A stretch of 64,000 nucleotides of DNA, from positions 1 through 64,000 of the forward strand of contig JALQCR010000030.1 in the NCBI GenBank assembly GCA_023336205.1. The letters run 5' to 3'. The DNA comes from Pseudanabaena sp. Salubria-1. GTDB taxonomy: Bacteria > Cyanobacteriota > Cyanobacteriia > Pseudanabaenales > Pseudanabaenaceae. Each line of letters begins with the position of its first letter. The first letter of the stretch is position 1. The position numbers and the translations under genes are program-made. This document shows, piece after piece, positions 15,689 to 24,485 of this stretch. The notes below the pieces were generated by a model. The model worked only from the letters and a program-made list of their open reading frames with translations, was not told the DNA's origin and did not search any database.

Positions 15689-16042
15689 AAGTTAAATCTA
15701 AATGAAAAATTTAAGTAAATCGATGAATTAGAAAAAACATCCTAACTAACTGCTATTATCCCTCTTGAAATATCTTTAATCATTGATATTTAAGTAAAAC
15801 CTGATTTAGGTAAAACCTACAGTAATTTGCCTTAATTAATTACAGATTGCCTGAGAAAGTCCTGCATGGTAGAACTTTCTCAGGCAATCTGTGAGTTTAG
15901 TGAATCCGCAAAGTGCTGTATATCAAGTAAAGCTCTATTTTGATAGGAACAAACTTTTTCAATTCTTCGTCCTAAAACTTGAACATAAAGACACAGACTT
16001 TTTTAAGTCATGTGCAGATTCAAGTCCAGTAGGAGCAAGTAA
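15689..16042. other. Intergenic region upstream of sigG
   Basis: The main structure is a 19-bp perfect hairpin (15842-15860 with 15874-15892) around a 13-base loop. No coding frame is evident. The sigG promoter should lie between the hairpin and 16043. Confidence 0.6.
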
Positions 16043-16045
16043 TTG

Positions 16046-16705
16046 ATGAGTTATAGCCTATCTTGGTCAACCAGCATCGGAGGGTACGCGCCCTCCAACT
16101 CCGTGTCCGTTGATAAGCTCCCCATCGTTGAATTGGTACAACTGTGCCAAACTGAAGCGCAAACCAGCAGGTCTGCGTTTGCAGAACTCATGCGACGTAA
16201 TCAATCCTATGTCGATCAAGTTTTGTATAAACTTGCTCCTGACTGGCAAGATCGTGCTGATCTTGCTCAAGAAGTCTGGTTGCGCGTATATCGTAATATC
16301 AAGCGCTTACAAGAACCTGAAAAGTTTCGTGGTTGGCTGAGTCGGATTGCTACCAACTTGTTTTATGACGAGTTGCGTAAACGGAAGCGAGTTGGTAGCT
16401 CAGTTTCCCTCGACGCACCATTTATGTCTGGCGATGGTGATGAGATGACTTGGGATTTGCCTAGCGCTGCCCCTAGTCCAATAGACAACATGTCTACGCA
16501 GGAGTTTTATGAACAACTTCGTAAGGCTATTCAAGATTTACCTTCTAGCTTCCGTGAAACCATCGTGTTAAGGGAAATCCAAGGTTTGTCCTATGAAGAG
16601 ATTTCTGAATTAACAGGTGTATCGCTTGGTACAGTAAAATCACGTATAGCTAGAGCAAGATTGAAACTACAAGCGCAACTACAACCCTATTTGTCAAATA
16701 TGTAA
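16046..16705 (+). CDS. sigG: ECF sigma factor, SigG type
   Basis: Region 2 is visible as FAELMRRNQSYVDQVLYKLA, DLAQEVWLRVYRNI and FRGWLSRIATNLFYDELRKRKR; region 4 as LPSSFRETIVLREIQGLSYEEISELTGVSLGTVKSRIARARLKLQ. The long insertion between regions 2 and 4 (SLDAPFMSGDGDEMTWDLPS) and the adjacent anti-sigma gene match cyanobacterial SigG. AGGAG lies at 16031-16035; the spacing fits either TTG 16043 or ATG 16046, and I choose ATG. It is co-transcribed with the next gene, 19 bases away. Confidence 0.9.
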   Translation: MSYSLSWSTSIGGYAPSNSVSVDKLPIVELVQLCQTEAQTSRSAFAELMRRNQSYVDQVLYKLAPDWQDRADLAQEVWLRVYRNIKRLQEPEKFRGWLSRIATNLFYDELRKRKRVGSSVSLDAPFMSGDGDEMTWDLPSAAPSPIDNMSTQEFYEQLRKAIQDLPSSFRETIVLREIQGLSYEEISELTGVSLGTVKSRIARARLKLQAQLQPYLSNM

Positions 16706-16724
16706 CGAGGGGTGTATTTAAGTT

Positions 16725-17219
16725 ATGAGTGCTAACCAAATTTTTAATAGTTCTATGATTATCCCAGAGGAGCGCTTTGAGTTACTAAGTGCGTATATAG
16801 ATGGCGAAGTAACTGAAGCTGAAGAGCAACTTGTCGAACAGTGGTTGTCCGATGATGTTGATTTTCGTCGCCTCTATCAACAACAACTAAAGCTACGCCA
16901 ATCGCTAATCGATTTGCCCGTGCCTGTCGCCGCACATTCATCGGTCAAAACAGAGACAGATGTGATGATTAATCGTGTCTTTGCCGAGATTGACAAGCGA
17001 TCGCAGCGTCGTAAATGGAAATTAGCGGGTATTGGTATATCCGTTGCCGCTGTAGTTGGAGTATTCGGCTCGATGTTCACATTCAACTCTGGTCCTCAAT
17101 TTAGCCCAGTGTCAAACAGCATCAAGTCTCCTGCTCCTACTCAAGTAAAACCAGAACCAATCTTAATTGCTATGGAAGAGCCATTGGTTCCTTTACCCAA
17201 GTCGATGAGTTCTAAATAA
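16725..17219 (+). CDS. Probable membrane-anchored anti-sigma factor for SigG
   Basis: The 164-residue protein has an N-terminal segment ERFELLSAYIDGEVTEAEEQ, the usual start of anti-sigma domains, then a helix-rich region and one transmembrane segment near residues 105-123 (LAGIGISVAAVVGVFGSMF). A short Pro-rich tail follows on the far side of the membrane. The Zn-binding H-x3-C-x2-C motif of ZAS domains is absent. Its place right after sigG gives the partner assignment. Confidence 0.8.
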   Translation: MSANQIFNSSMIIPEERFELLSAYIDGEVTEAEEQLVEQWLSDDVDFRRLYQQQLKLRQSLIDLPVPVAAHSSVKTETDVMINRVFAEIDKRSQRRKWKLAGIGISVAAVVGVFGSMFTFNSGPQFSPVSNSIKSPAPTQVKPEPILIAMEEPLVPLPKSMSSK

Positions 17220-17275
17220 AAACGAAAAAAATGATTACGGAGGGCTATGCCCTCCGTAATCATTTTTTTCGTTTT
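17219..17275. terminator. 27-bp perfect terminator hairpin after the sigG operon
   Basis: Arms 17219-17245 and 17249-17275 pair perfectly around a TAT loop, with A-rich and T-rich outer ends. It immediately follows the anti-sigma stop codon. Confidence 0.85.
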
Positions 17276-17415
17276 ATTATTGTGAGGTGACTTATTTGCG
17301 TCGCCTCTTTTTTTGCTTGACTGACCAATGACTCGTAAAATGAAAGCAAGCCTAAAGGTATGGGCATTTCAGTATTTAGAGCATTTACTCAGAGCATTTT
17401 TAGCTAGCAATTTTA

Positions 17416-19050
17416 ATGAGCATCAAAGTCGTTCCTACAATCCCTTTTTCTGATCAGAAGCCCGGTACTTCTGGTCTCAGAAAAAAAGTTACCGTTTTTC
17501 AAACGCCTAACTATCTCGAAAATTTCGTTCAATCAATATTTGACAGCCTCGAAGGATTTCAAGGACAAACTCTTGTCGTCGGTGGCGACGGACGTTACTA
17601 CAATCGCCACGCTATCCAAGTAATTCTGAAAATGGCAGCAGCCAATGGCTTTGGCAAAATCCTAGTTGGACGTGGAGGGATTTTATCGACACCCGCAGCC
17701 TCTTGTATTATTCGTAAATACAATGCCTTTGGGGGTATTATCCTCTCGGCGAGTCATAACCCCGCAGGTAAAGATGGTGACTTTGGGATTAAATACAACA
17801 CGGGCAACGGTGGTCCAGCCCCTGAGAAAATTACTGATGCGATCTACAACATCACCAAGAGCATCACTGAATATAACATTCTGGAAGCTGATGATCTTGA
17901 TCTTGACCAGATTGGTGAATCTCAATTAGGTGATACCACGATCGCAGTAATCGACTCCGTTGCTGACTATGCAGAATTGATGTGCGAATTATTTGATTTC
18001 GATCGCATCAAATTATTATTAGCCTCCCCTAACTTTCGGATGTGCTTCGATGGAATGCACGCGGTAACTGGCCCCTATGCTCAAGAAATTCTTGTTAATC
18101 GCCTCGGCGCACCCACTAGTGCTCTGCAATGTTGCGTACCTCTCGAAGACTTCGGTGGTGGACATCCAGATCCGAATCTTGTTTACGCCCATGATCTGGT
18201 CGAAGTTCTCTATGGTGAAGATGCTCCTGATTTTGGTGCAGCGTCCGATGGCGATGGCGATCGCAACATGATTTTAGGCTGCAAATTTTTTGTTACTCCT
18301 AGCGATAGCTTAGCCATACTCGCAGCTAATGCTCATCTAGTTCCTGCTTATAAAGGTGGACTGGCTGGTATTGCTCGTTCCATGCCCACCAGCCAAGCTC
18401 CCGATCGCGTGGCAGCACGTTTAGGCATTGAATGCTACGAAACTCCTACAGGTTGGAAGTTCTTCGGAAATTTACTAGATGCAGGTAAGGCAACTCTTTG
18501 CGGCGAAGAAAGCTTTGGTACAGGTTCCAATCATGTCCGTGAAAAGGATGGACTCTGGGCGGTACTTTTCTGGTTGAATGTTTTAGCGGCTCGTCAGCAA
18601 TCGGTAGAGGCGATCGTTAAGGAACATTGGCAACTTTACGGACGCAATTTCTATTCTCGCCATGATTATGAAGGAGTAGATAGCGATCGCGCCAACACCC
18701 TGATTGATAATCTCCGCAATAAATTTGCAGATTTGCCAAGTCAGAAGTTTGGCAATTATGAAGTTGCATTTTGCGATGACTTTAGCTACACCGATCCTGT
18801 AGATGGCAGCATTAGCAGTAAGCAAGGTGTGCGGATCGGCTTTACCGATGACTCGCGCATAGTATTCCGTCTGTCTGGCACTGGGACTGAAGGCGCAACT
18901 CTAAGACTTTATGTGGAAAGCTATGAACCTAATATTGCGAAGCATTCTCTCGACACTCAGGAAGCGCTGAAGGAGCTAATTGAGATTGCCGACCAAATCG
19001 CGCAGATCAAGACTCTAACAGGACGAGATCGCCCTACTGTGATTACATAA
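17416..19050 (+). CDS. pgm: Phosphoglucomutase (alpha-D-glucose phosphate specific)
   Basis: Pgm interconverts glucose-1-phosphate and glucose-6-phosphate at the entry to glycogen and cell-wall sugar metabolism. The 544-residue protein shows VGGDGRYYNRHAIQ, the phosphoserine loop GGIILSASHNPAG near residue 115, the metal loop AASDGDGDRNMI near residue 277, the sugar-binding GEESFGTGSNHVREKDG near residue 360, and the phosphate-binding RLSGTGTEGATLRLY near residue 480. It is the eukaryote-like PGM1-type enzyme. A good terminator follows. Confidence 0.95.
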   Translation: MSIKVVPTIPFSDQKPGTSGLRKKVTVFQTPNYLENFVQSIFDSLEGFQGQTLVVGGDGRYYNRHAIQVILKMAAANGFGKILVGRGGILSTPAASCIIRKYNAFGGIILSASHNPAGKDGDFGIKYNTGNGGPAPEKITDAIYNITKSITEYNILEADDLDLDQIGESQLGDTTIAVIDSVADYAELMCELFDFDRIKLLLASPNFRMCFDGMHAVTGPYAQEILVNRLGAPTSALQCCVPLEDFGGGHPDPNLVYAHDLVEVLYGEDAPDFGAASDGDGDRNMILGCKFFVTPSDSLAILAANAHLVPAYKGGLAGIARSMPTSQAPDRVAARLGIECYETPTGWKFFGNLLDAGKATLCGEESFGTGSNHVREKDGLWAVLFWLNVLAARQQSVEAIVKEHWQLYGRNFYSRHDYEGVDSDRANTLIDNLRNKFADLPSQKFGNYEVAFCDDFSYTDPVDGSISSKQGVRIGFTDDSRIVFRLSGTGTEGATLRLYVESYEPNIAKHSLDTQEALKELIEIADQIAQIKTLTGRDRPTVIT

Positions 19051-19085
19051 AATAAAGGCGCACCCTTTGGGTGCGCCTTTATTTT
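19049..19085. terminator. Bidirectional terminator between pgm and mobA
   Basis: A 17-bp perfect stem with core GGCGCACCC/GGGTGCGCC and a TTT loop has A/T-rich arms on both sides. It includes the stop codons of both converging genes. Confidence 0.85.
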
Positions 19086-19675
19086 ATCGAGTGAAAATCT
19101 TCTGGAGTATTGCAATTAAATAGCATTGCTAAGGGGATATTTTCTATCTCAATAACTTCTTGATTACTTAACCATTTTTGAAACGATCGCCCTCCATTAT
19201 TGATAAATTCTCTGAGAGAATCTTGACATTGCCAACGATAGAAACCGCATAGAGGTTCCCATTGCTTTTGCGAATTCTCATCTACATAACGAGGTAAATA
19301 AGCGATCGCAGTTTCAGGTAAACTTGCTAACTGACTAGCCCAAATCTGGAGAATATCAACTTGCAAATTTGGCAGATCACAGGCAAGCAATAGAATCCAA
19401 TCAGCAGGATTTACGATCGCCTGAATTCCTTGCCAAAATCCAACTAAAGCACCATCAAATTGCCGATCTAGAACTAGATAAGAATGCGGTAAATTTTGGG
19501 TGATCGCTTTTTGGTATTGTTCCAGACTCCGCGCCACTACATACACTGAATCCGCCACTTCTAAAGCAATTCGACAGGTTCTAGATAATAGAGTTTCACT
19601 ATTAATTTCTAATAAAGCCTTATCTCTTTCCATCCTTGAGCTTTTCCCACCCGAAAGTGCGATCGCAGTGACTTT

Positions 19676-19681
<6 letters not shown>
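19079..19681 (-). CDS. mobA: Molybdenum cofactor guanylyltransferase
   Basis: MobA attaches GMP to molybdopterin to make the guanine dinucleotide cofactor. The nucleotide-binding signature ALSGGKSSRMERDKALLEIN lies at the N terminus, ILLLACDLPNL carries the metal-binding Asp, and EPLCGFYRW follows. Starting at TTG 19681 gives 200 residues, the family's normal length. The frame stays open further upstream only because it runs through homopolymer at 19690-19850, giving poly-proline that is not protein. The natural leader of this gene is therefore unreadable here. Confidence 0.85.
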
Positions 19682-19866
<185 letters not shown>

Positions 19867-19878
19867 TCCCTAACATAG

Positions 19879-20790
19879 TTAGCTACCGCTATAGATGAAT
19901 TTGAGAATCTCTTGGGCAGTAATTTCGGGACTTTCCAAATGAGGGACGTGACCGCTATTGTCAATCCAAACGAGCTTATTATTAGGAATGATTGATTGGA
20001 ACTTAGCTGCATCTTTTGTGCCGAGAATGCGATCGCGATCGCCCCAGAGAATTAACGTTTCTTGCTGCAAATACGCTAATTGCTTTGCAAAGGAGCCATA
20101 GCCACCACTTTTTGTAAATGCAATTAGAGCGTCACTCCAACGGGGCATTGCCAAATGGAGCGATGCACAAACCTCGGCATCGGGTGTGACAAATTTAGAA
20201 TCAGCATAGGCTTTAAGGCTAACTTCACGGCGAACTTTGGGACTGCGTAAAAAATCAGTAGCCATACGATCTAGAGGTGGCACAAGAAATTTACCAGCAG
20301 CAGTTCCCTTACGCATTCCTGCACTACCAATGAGAATCAATTTTTTCACTACATCAGGATAGGTAAGCGCAAAGTCGATCGCAGCTGCACCGCCCATTGA
20401 TGCTCCAACTAAAATAATTGGTTTAGCGATCGCCGTTTTCCAGAAATAGTATAGATGCTCTTTGATCAAGTCTGGGCTAACTTGGCTATCTGCAAGACGC
20501 TCAGTTAAACCGAATCCAAACAAATCCAAAGCCCATGTTTGGCGTGAAGTCGCTAGTTTTGGGATTAGCCGTCGAAACTCTAATAGAGAGCTATCAAAAC
20601 CATGCAGTAGCAAAATCGGTGTGTCTTGCTCATCTTTACTCAGACCATCGCAGACATAGCTCGACAAAATCACTTCACTAGTGAAAGACGTTGAGACAAG
20701 ACAAAATTGAATATTATCAACAAGAGCGATCGAGGTTGCTTCTGTGAGTTGCGATCGCAGTTGGGTAACTTCAGGCGGTAAGTTCGACAT
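19879..20790 (-). CDS. Alpha/beta-fold hydrolase
   Basis: The 303-residue protein has the oxyanion segment ILLLHGFDSSLLEFRRL near residue 55, the nucleophile elbow VGASMGGAAAI with Ser as nucleophile near residue 130, the acid loop LILWGDRDRILGTKDA near residue 245 and the catalytic His in DNSGHVPHLESPE near residue 278. The protein is cytoplasmic, with no signal peptide. Relatives include esterases, epoxide hydrolases and dehalogenases; nothing here fixes the substrate. Confidence 0.87.
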   Translation of the reverse strand: MSNLPPEVTQLRSQLTEATSIALVDNIQFCLVSTSFTSEVILSSYVCDGLSKDEQDTPILLLHGFDSSLLEFRRLIPKLATSRQTWALDLFGFGLTERLADSQVSPDLIKEHLYYFWKTAIAKPIILVGASMGGAAAIDFALTYPDVVKKLILIGSAGMRKGTAAGKFLVPPLDRMATDFLRSPKVRREVSLKAYADSKFVTPDAEVCASLHLAMPRWSDALIAFTKSGGYGSFAKQLAYLQQETLILWGDRDRILGTKDAAKFQSIIPNNKLVWIDNSGHVPHLESPEITAQEILKFIYSGS

Positions 20791-20811
20791 TGCTTCTCTA
20801 TAAATAAATAG

Positions 20812-20874
20812 CTCTAAAGCTACAAAAGTTGTTCTGCCCGCTACGTGGTCAGAACAACTTTTGTAGCTTTAGAG
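20812..20874. repeat. 25-bp perfect hairpin
   Basis: Arms 20812-20836 and 20850-20874 pair perfectly around a 13-base loop, CCCGCTACGTGGT. It sits between two genes on the minus strand, downstream of the membrane-protein gene, and may end its transcript. Confidence 0.8.
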
Positions 20875-20879
20875 TATGT

Positions 20880-21749
20880 TCAAGTTTCATCACTACTCAT
20901 TTTATGGATTCCATCTATTGTCTCACTTGCAAGAAATCGGGAGTCTGTATCTAATTCTGTATTTTTTCGCTTTAACTTGTGTAGACGAATTTTTACAAGA
21001 GTTGCCCCCGTAATCGTGGCATAAAAAGGAGTAAATCCTAAAAAGAATAATAGAATCCCATATAAACTACCCCGACCTCGAAAAATAGCGATAATGGCAA
21101 TCGCCATGAATGTTACTAGAACAACATTAACGATCAGCCATAAAATAGCTCTCCCTTTCAAGAACTGAGGATTAGAGAATTTTGGGTGCTGACTATTCCA
21201 TAGGACTAGCCATTGTAAGACTCCTAGGATGATTCCCGCCAAAACTAGCCATAAAGAATTTACGGCCAATAGTGGAATGCGATCGATAATGTTGCTTTCG
21301 GCAAAAGAACCATCTGGATTAAGCACAAAACCAAATTGGGCTGTATAGGCTAAGCTTGTAGCTGCAAAACCAATCCAAGTCCAACCAAATGTACTAGCTA
21401 AAATCCACCAGACTGAAGATTTAAAGAATCGCCTCAAAACCAGATATTGCATTAAGCCCACAAATGCGCCTACTACAATCGCTCCACTGACAATGCCAGT
21501 TGATACAGGACAGTTCAGACTGCCGAAACCTGTATCGCAAATGCGGAGATCCATTAGGCGATCGCTTAGGTAATGAACTCCCGCTAAACAAGCAGCAATC
21601 CCAAATATAATGCCGATTACAGCACCAGCTAGCGTAGTCAGTACCCATCGCCACCATAGACCGACAGCAGATAAAGTGCGTTGTTTTTGCATTGTGTATT
21701 TCAATCCCGCATTGCCTGCCAGCAAACTCGAAGACTTCGAGCGCAGCAT
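20880..21749 (-). CDS. Polytopic membrane protein of unknown function
   Basis: The 289-residue protein has about six hydrophobic segments, such as WVLTTLAGAVIGIIFGIAAC, GIVSGAIVVGAFVGLMQYLV, WWILASTFGWTWIGFAATSL, LWLVLAGIILGVLQWLVLW, ILWLIVNVVLVTFMAIAI and YGILLFFLGFTPFYATITGA. A charged C-terminal tail follows. The repeated hydrophobic-LQ-LVL motif resembles many bacterial membrane proteins with no known role. Met20 (MQKQRTLS) is an alternative start. It lies 7 bases after the gene that starts at 23271 and may be co-transcribed with it. Confidence 0.7.
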   Translation of the reverse strand: MLRSKSSSLLAGNAGLKYTMQKQRTLSAVGLWWRWVLTTLAGAVIGIIFGIAACLAGVHYLSDRLMDLRICDTGFGSLNCPVSTGIVSGAIVVGAFVGLMQYLVLRRFFKSSVWWILASTFGWTWIGFAATSLAYTAQFGFVLNPDGSFAESNIIDRIPLLAVNSLWLVLAGIILGVLQWLVLWNSQHPKFSNPQFLKGRAILWLIVNVVLVTFMAIAIIAIFRGRGSLYGILLFFLGFTPFYATITGATLVKIRLHKLKRKNTELDTDSRFLASETIDGIHKMSSDET

Positions 21750-21756
21750 TAAATTT

Positions 21757-23271
21757 CTAGATTAGCTCTTCTGTAACAATCCTACGCAAAATATCAGCGA
21801 CTGTAGCAGCCATTCTCGCATCAATTTCTAAAGCTTCACGCACAGGATCTTTAAGATTAAGGACGGCACGTAAAGTCATATTCACTGATCTTACCTTTGG
21901 TAAGGGCAAATCATGGGACTTGGCAAGGAGATCGACAAACTGGATACAAGCGGCGTAGGTCAGTTCAGTTTGTTTACGTTGATCGCTGTATCCAAAACCC
22001 ATCTTGGAGATCACTACAGGTTTGTCAATAAAATATGACAAACCTAGAGCCATGATCGCTGCATCTACATACCTCGCTGTGTCTTGTCCCATCGCATTAA
22101 TCAAAGTACTTAAACTATGCCACTGAGCAGGCAAGCGATTGTCAGGGGCAAGATGACGATGCCATGCGATTTGCGAAACAATTCTTGTCAAGTCGTAGGC
22201 GGAAATCAAATTGTCACCGCGATGCGGATCTTTTACTCCAGTGATAACATTTGCACCAGTAACATCACGTAAAATTGGCTGCTCAATGTAAGGGGCTTCG
22301 CCGTAACGTCCTTGAAAAGTTAGCTTTTGATTACCTGTGATTTTTTTGAGCCAATCCTGTAAAGCTAAAGGCGTAGTAAATTGCTTGAACATTGCCGACA
22401 ATCCATTGGAGGTCATGCCATTCGTTTCTTCGTAAGCACAGATACGCTGAGCCATTTCGGCAAAGGTACGGGGTGTTTTGTTTTCTTTTGGATCGAAGAT
22501 TCCACAATTAGCGATCGCTTGATTGGGTTGTACTTGATTGGCTTGGCAAATAGTATGGAGCAATGGCAATATTTTGGTGGAACTCCAAAACTGGACATTA
22601 CTTAGAGCATTTCGCCCAATCCAACGGGCTAACATTTGTCCATTAACCACACTGCCAATGCAGATACAAGCCTCTTGAATACTGCTATGGAGAAATTCTA
22701 AGCCGATGTTTTCAATATTGGGAATTGCCCCGAGCACTGGATAAGGACGAAATCGTACCCGCACCTGACTACCAGATAACATAGCAACTTCACCATAAGA
22801 AACTACATTTACTCCATCTGGCAAACTGGCAAGGCGATCGGCATAGGCGGGAATATGATTCAACAATGGCGATGGCGCAAAATTACGATTGGGCAAACCT
22901 TTTTTGGAACCTGCGATACTGCCATTGACCCCACGATCAAGGAAGCCAAGATAATTAGAGTCGGCTTGCCCCATATTCACAAAAATCCGCTGCGCGTTAG
23001 TAAATTTTGGGAATAAGCGATCGCCTTCGCCGATAATTTTGAGTAAATGTCTAACTACTGCAGGAATTTGTAAGAGGTTGTTTGTAAGAGCTTGCGAGTT
23101 AGCATCCAAAATCGTATCAATACTGAGGGCATTGGCGAACTGCACAAAAGCAGCTTCTGATAATCTGCCATAGATGCCATCCACTTCACCGTCATATAGC
23201 CCTAACTGCTGCAAATAGGTCTGTGCTTTGGTTAGTTCCTCAAACGAAAGCTTTACCTCTACGACTGCCAT
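21757..23271 (-). CDS. Peptidoglycan-binding-like protein with a serine-hydrolase SxxK motif
   Basis: Residues 15-60 (AQTYLQQLGLYDGEVDGIYG..) match the peptidoglycan-binding-1 repeat pattern. Residues 225-240 contain FWSSTKILPLLHT, in which S230-S-T-K233 fits the SxxK motif of beta-lactamase and penicillin-binding-protein folds. There is no signal peptide at the N terminus (MAVVEVKLSFEELTKAQ), which is odd for a cell-wall enzyme. A beta-lactamase-like fold is my inference, and the second and third catalytic motifs are not obvious. The product is 504 residues. Confidence 0.55.
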   Translation of the reverse strand: MAVVEVKLSFEELTKAQTYLQQLGLYDGEVDGIYGRLSEAAFVQFANALSIDTILDANSQALTNNLLQIPAVVRHLLKIIGEGDRLFPKFTNAQRIFVNMGQADSNYLGFLDRGVNGSIAGSKKGLPNRNFAPSPLLNHIPAYADRLASLPDGVNVVSYGEVAMLSGSQVRVRFRPYPVLGAIPNIENIGLEFLHSSIQEACICIGSVVNGQMLARWIGRNALSNVQFWSSTKILPLLHTICQANQVQPNQAIANCGIFDPKENKTPRTFAEMAQRICAYEETNGMTSNGLSAMFKQFTTPLALQDWLKKITGNQKLTFQGRYGEAPYIEQPILRDVTGANVITGVKDPHRGDNLISAYDLTRIVSQIAWHRHLAPDNRLPAQWHSLSTLINAMGQDTARYVDAAIMALGLSYFIDKPVVISKMGFGYSDQRKQTELTYAACIQFVDLLAKSHDLPLPKVRSVNMTLRAVLNLKDPVREALEIDARMAATVADILRRIVTEELI

Positions 23272-23349
23272 GAAATTCCTCTATAAAAAAGCCTTAGTCT
23301 AATATTCTATCGATAAGCTAAGCGATCGCAATGTATTATCGCACTAACC

Positions 23350-23408
23350 ATAAAAGCCAAAATTATTGCGTCTGGCAAATCCCGCCGCAATAATTTTTGG
23401 GCTTTTAT
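23350..23408. repeat. Imperfect hairpin
   Basis: ATAAAAGCC-AAAATTATTGCG pairs with CGCAATAATTTTTGGGCTTTTAT with small bulges. It is the first of three palindromic elements in the 349-base gap before livF (23272-23620). Confidence 0.65.
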
Positions 23409-23426
23409 AGCTGTGAAAGAGATAGC

Positions 23427-23503
23427 TAGGACAAATCAAACCCGAAACAAATGAAGGCGGCGCAAAGCGCCGCCTTCATTTGTTTCGGGTTTATGTCCTA
23501 AGC
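23427..23503. repeat. 26-bp perfect hairpin with AAA loop and GTCCTA-type ends
   Basis: Arms 23438-23463 and 23467-23492 pair perfectly. The inner core is GGCGGCGC-AAA-GCGCCGCC. The outer flanks TAGGAC and GTCCTA form a further inverted pair. The right flank matches the tail at 90-105, and its complement lies at 37245-37260, marking a family of elements. Confidence 0.8.
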
Positions 23504-23520
23504 AAAACTTTCATTGTTAT

Positions 23521-23622
23521 ATACCAATTGACAAAAGTGGGATAACACTTCAGTCAATTAAAAACCAAATCCTGAAAGGGTTTTAAAAACAAAAAAGGCT
23601 ACGCCCTTTTTGTTTTGGTATT
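23521..23622. repeat. Composite dispersed repeat, copy 2
   Basis: It starts ATACCAATTGACAAAAGTGG, then TCAATTAAAAACCAAATCC, then GGGTTTTAAAAAC, and ends TTTTTGTTTTGGTATTA. It borders the livF stop codon. It has the same order of segments as copies 1, 4 and 5. Confidence 0.8.
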
Positions 23623-24439
23623 ACGCTGTTTTGCCAAAATTGCCCATACCTAAGTACAACTCGGTAACTTCAGGGTCGTTCAATAGATCAGCCCCCTTAC
23701 CCGTAAACTCATCTTTGCCCAAATGCATCACATAACCGCGATCCGCGATCGCTAAAGCCTTACGCGCATTCTGCTCCACCAAAATGATTGATGTTCCCGT
23801 TTGATTAATTTGTTGAATCAAATTAAAAATATCCTGAACCAAAATCGGAGATAGCGCTGCTGAAGGCTCATCTAAAATCAACAATTTCGGCTCTAGCATC
23901 AGCGCCCGTCCCATCGCTAACATTTGGCGTTCACCGCCAGATAGTGTCCCAGCCCGCTGATTACGACGTTTAGCAAGCACAGGAAAAGTTGTATATATTT
24001 TGTCTTTAACTGCTGCGATATTTCCTTCGCGGGTATAGGCTCCCATATCAAGATTGTCAGATACGCTTAGAGAGGGGAATACATTGGCAACTTGCGGTAC
24101 ATAGCTAATTCCCTGTCGCACGATTTGTTCGGGCTTGAGTCCGATCAGATTGCGATCGCCAAATAATATTTCCCCTGATCGCACTGGCACTAGACCAAAT
24201 ATTGCTTTTGCTAAGGTCGATTTGCCAGCACCATTGGAGCCAATTACGGTGACAAGCTCACCTTCGTAAACTGATAAATTTGCACCTTGCAAAATATCTA
24301 CCCCATCCACATATCCCGCCACAACATTACTAGCTTCGAGAATAAGTTGATTGGAAATTTGGCGATCAGGACGATCAGTTGGTTCAGCAGATTGACTAGC
24401 GTTCATATTTGGGTTTATAGCCTTACTTGAAATAAGCAT
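23621..24439 (-). CDS. livF: ABC transporter ATPase, branched-chain amino acid type
   Basis: LivF-type ATPases power import of hydrophobic amino acids with LivG and the permeases LivH/LivM. The 272-residue protein has Walker A GSNGAGKSTL, the Q-loop YVPQ, the signature LSGGERQMLAMGRALM, Walker B LLILDEPSAALSP and the switch His replaced by Gln (VEQN), as is usual for LivF. Met12 (MNASQSAE) is an alternative start. livM lies 33 kb away at 56977, and no livG or livH is present in the window. Cyanobacterial N-I neutral amino acid transporters are also built from scattered genes. Confidence 0.88.
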   Translation of the reverse strand: MLISSKAINPNMNASQSAEPTDRPDRQISNQLILEASNVVAGYVDGVDILQGANLSVYEGELVTVIGSNGAGKSTLAKAIFGLVPVRSGEILFGDRNLIGLKPEQIVRQGISYVPQVANVFPSLSVSDNLDMGAYTREGNIAAVKDKIYTTFPVLAKRRNQRAGTLSGGERQMLAMGRALMLEPKLLILDEPSAALSPILVQDIFNLIQQINQTGTSIILVEQNARKALAIADRGYVMHLGKDEFTGKGADLLNDPEVTELYLGMGNFGKTA

Positions 24440-24485
24440 ATACAGTGCAAGGGGTTTATAGCAATGGTCAAGAAGCTTTGCGTCT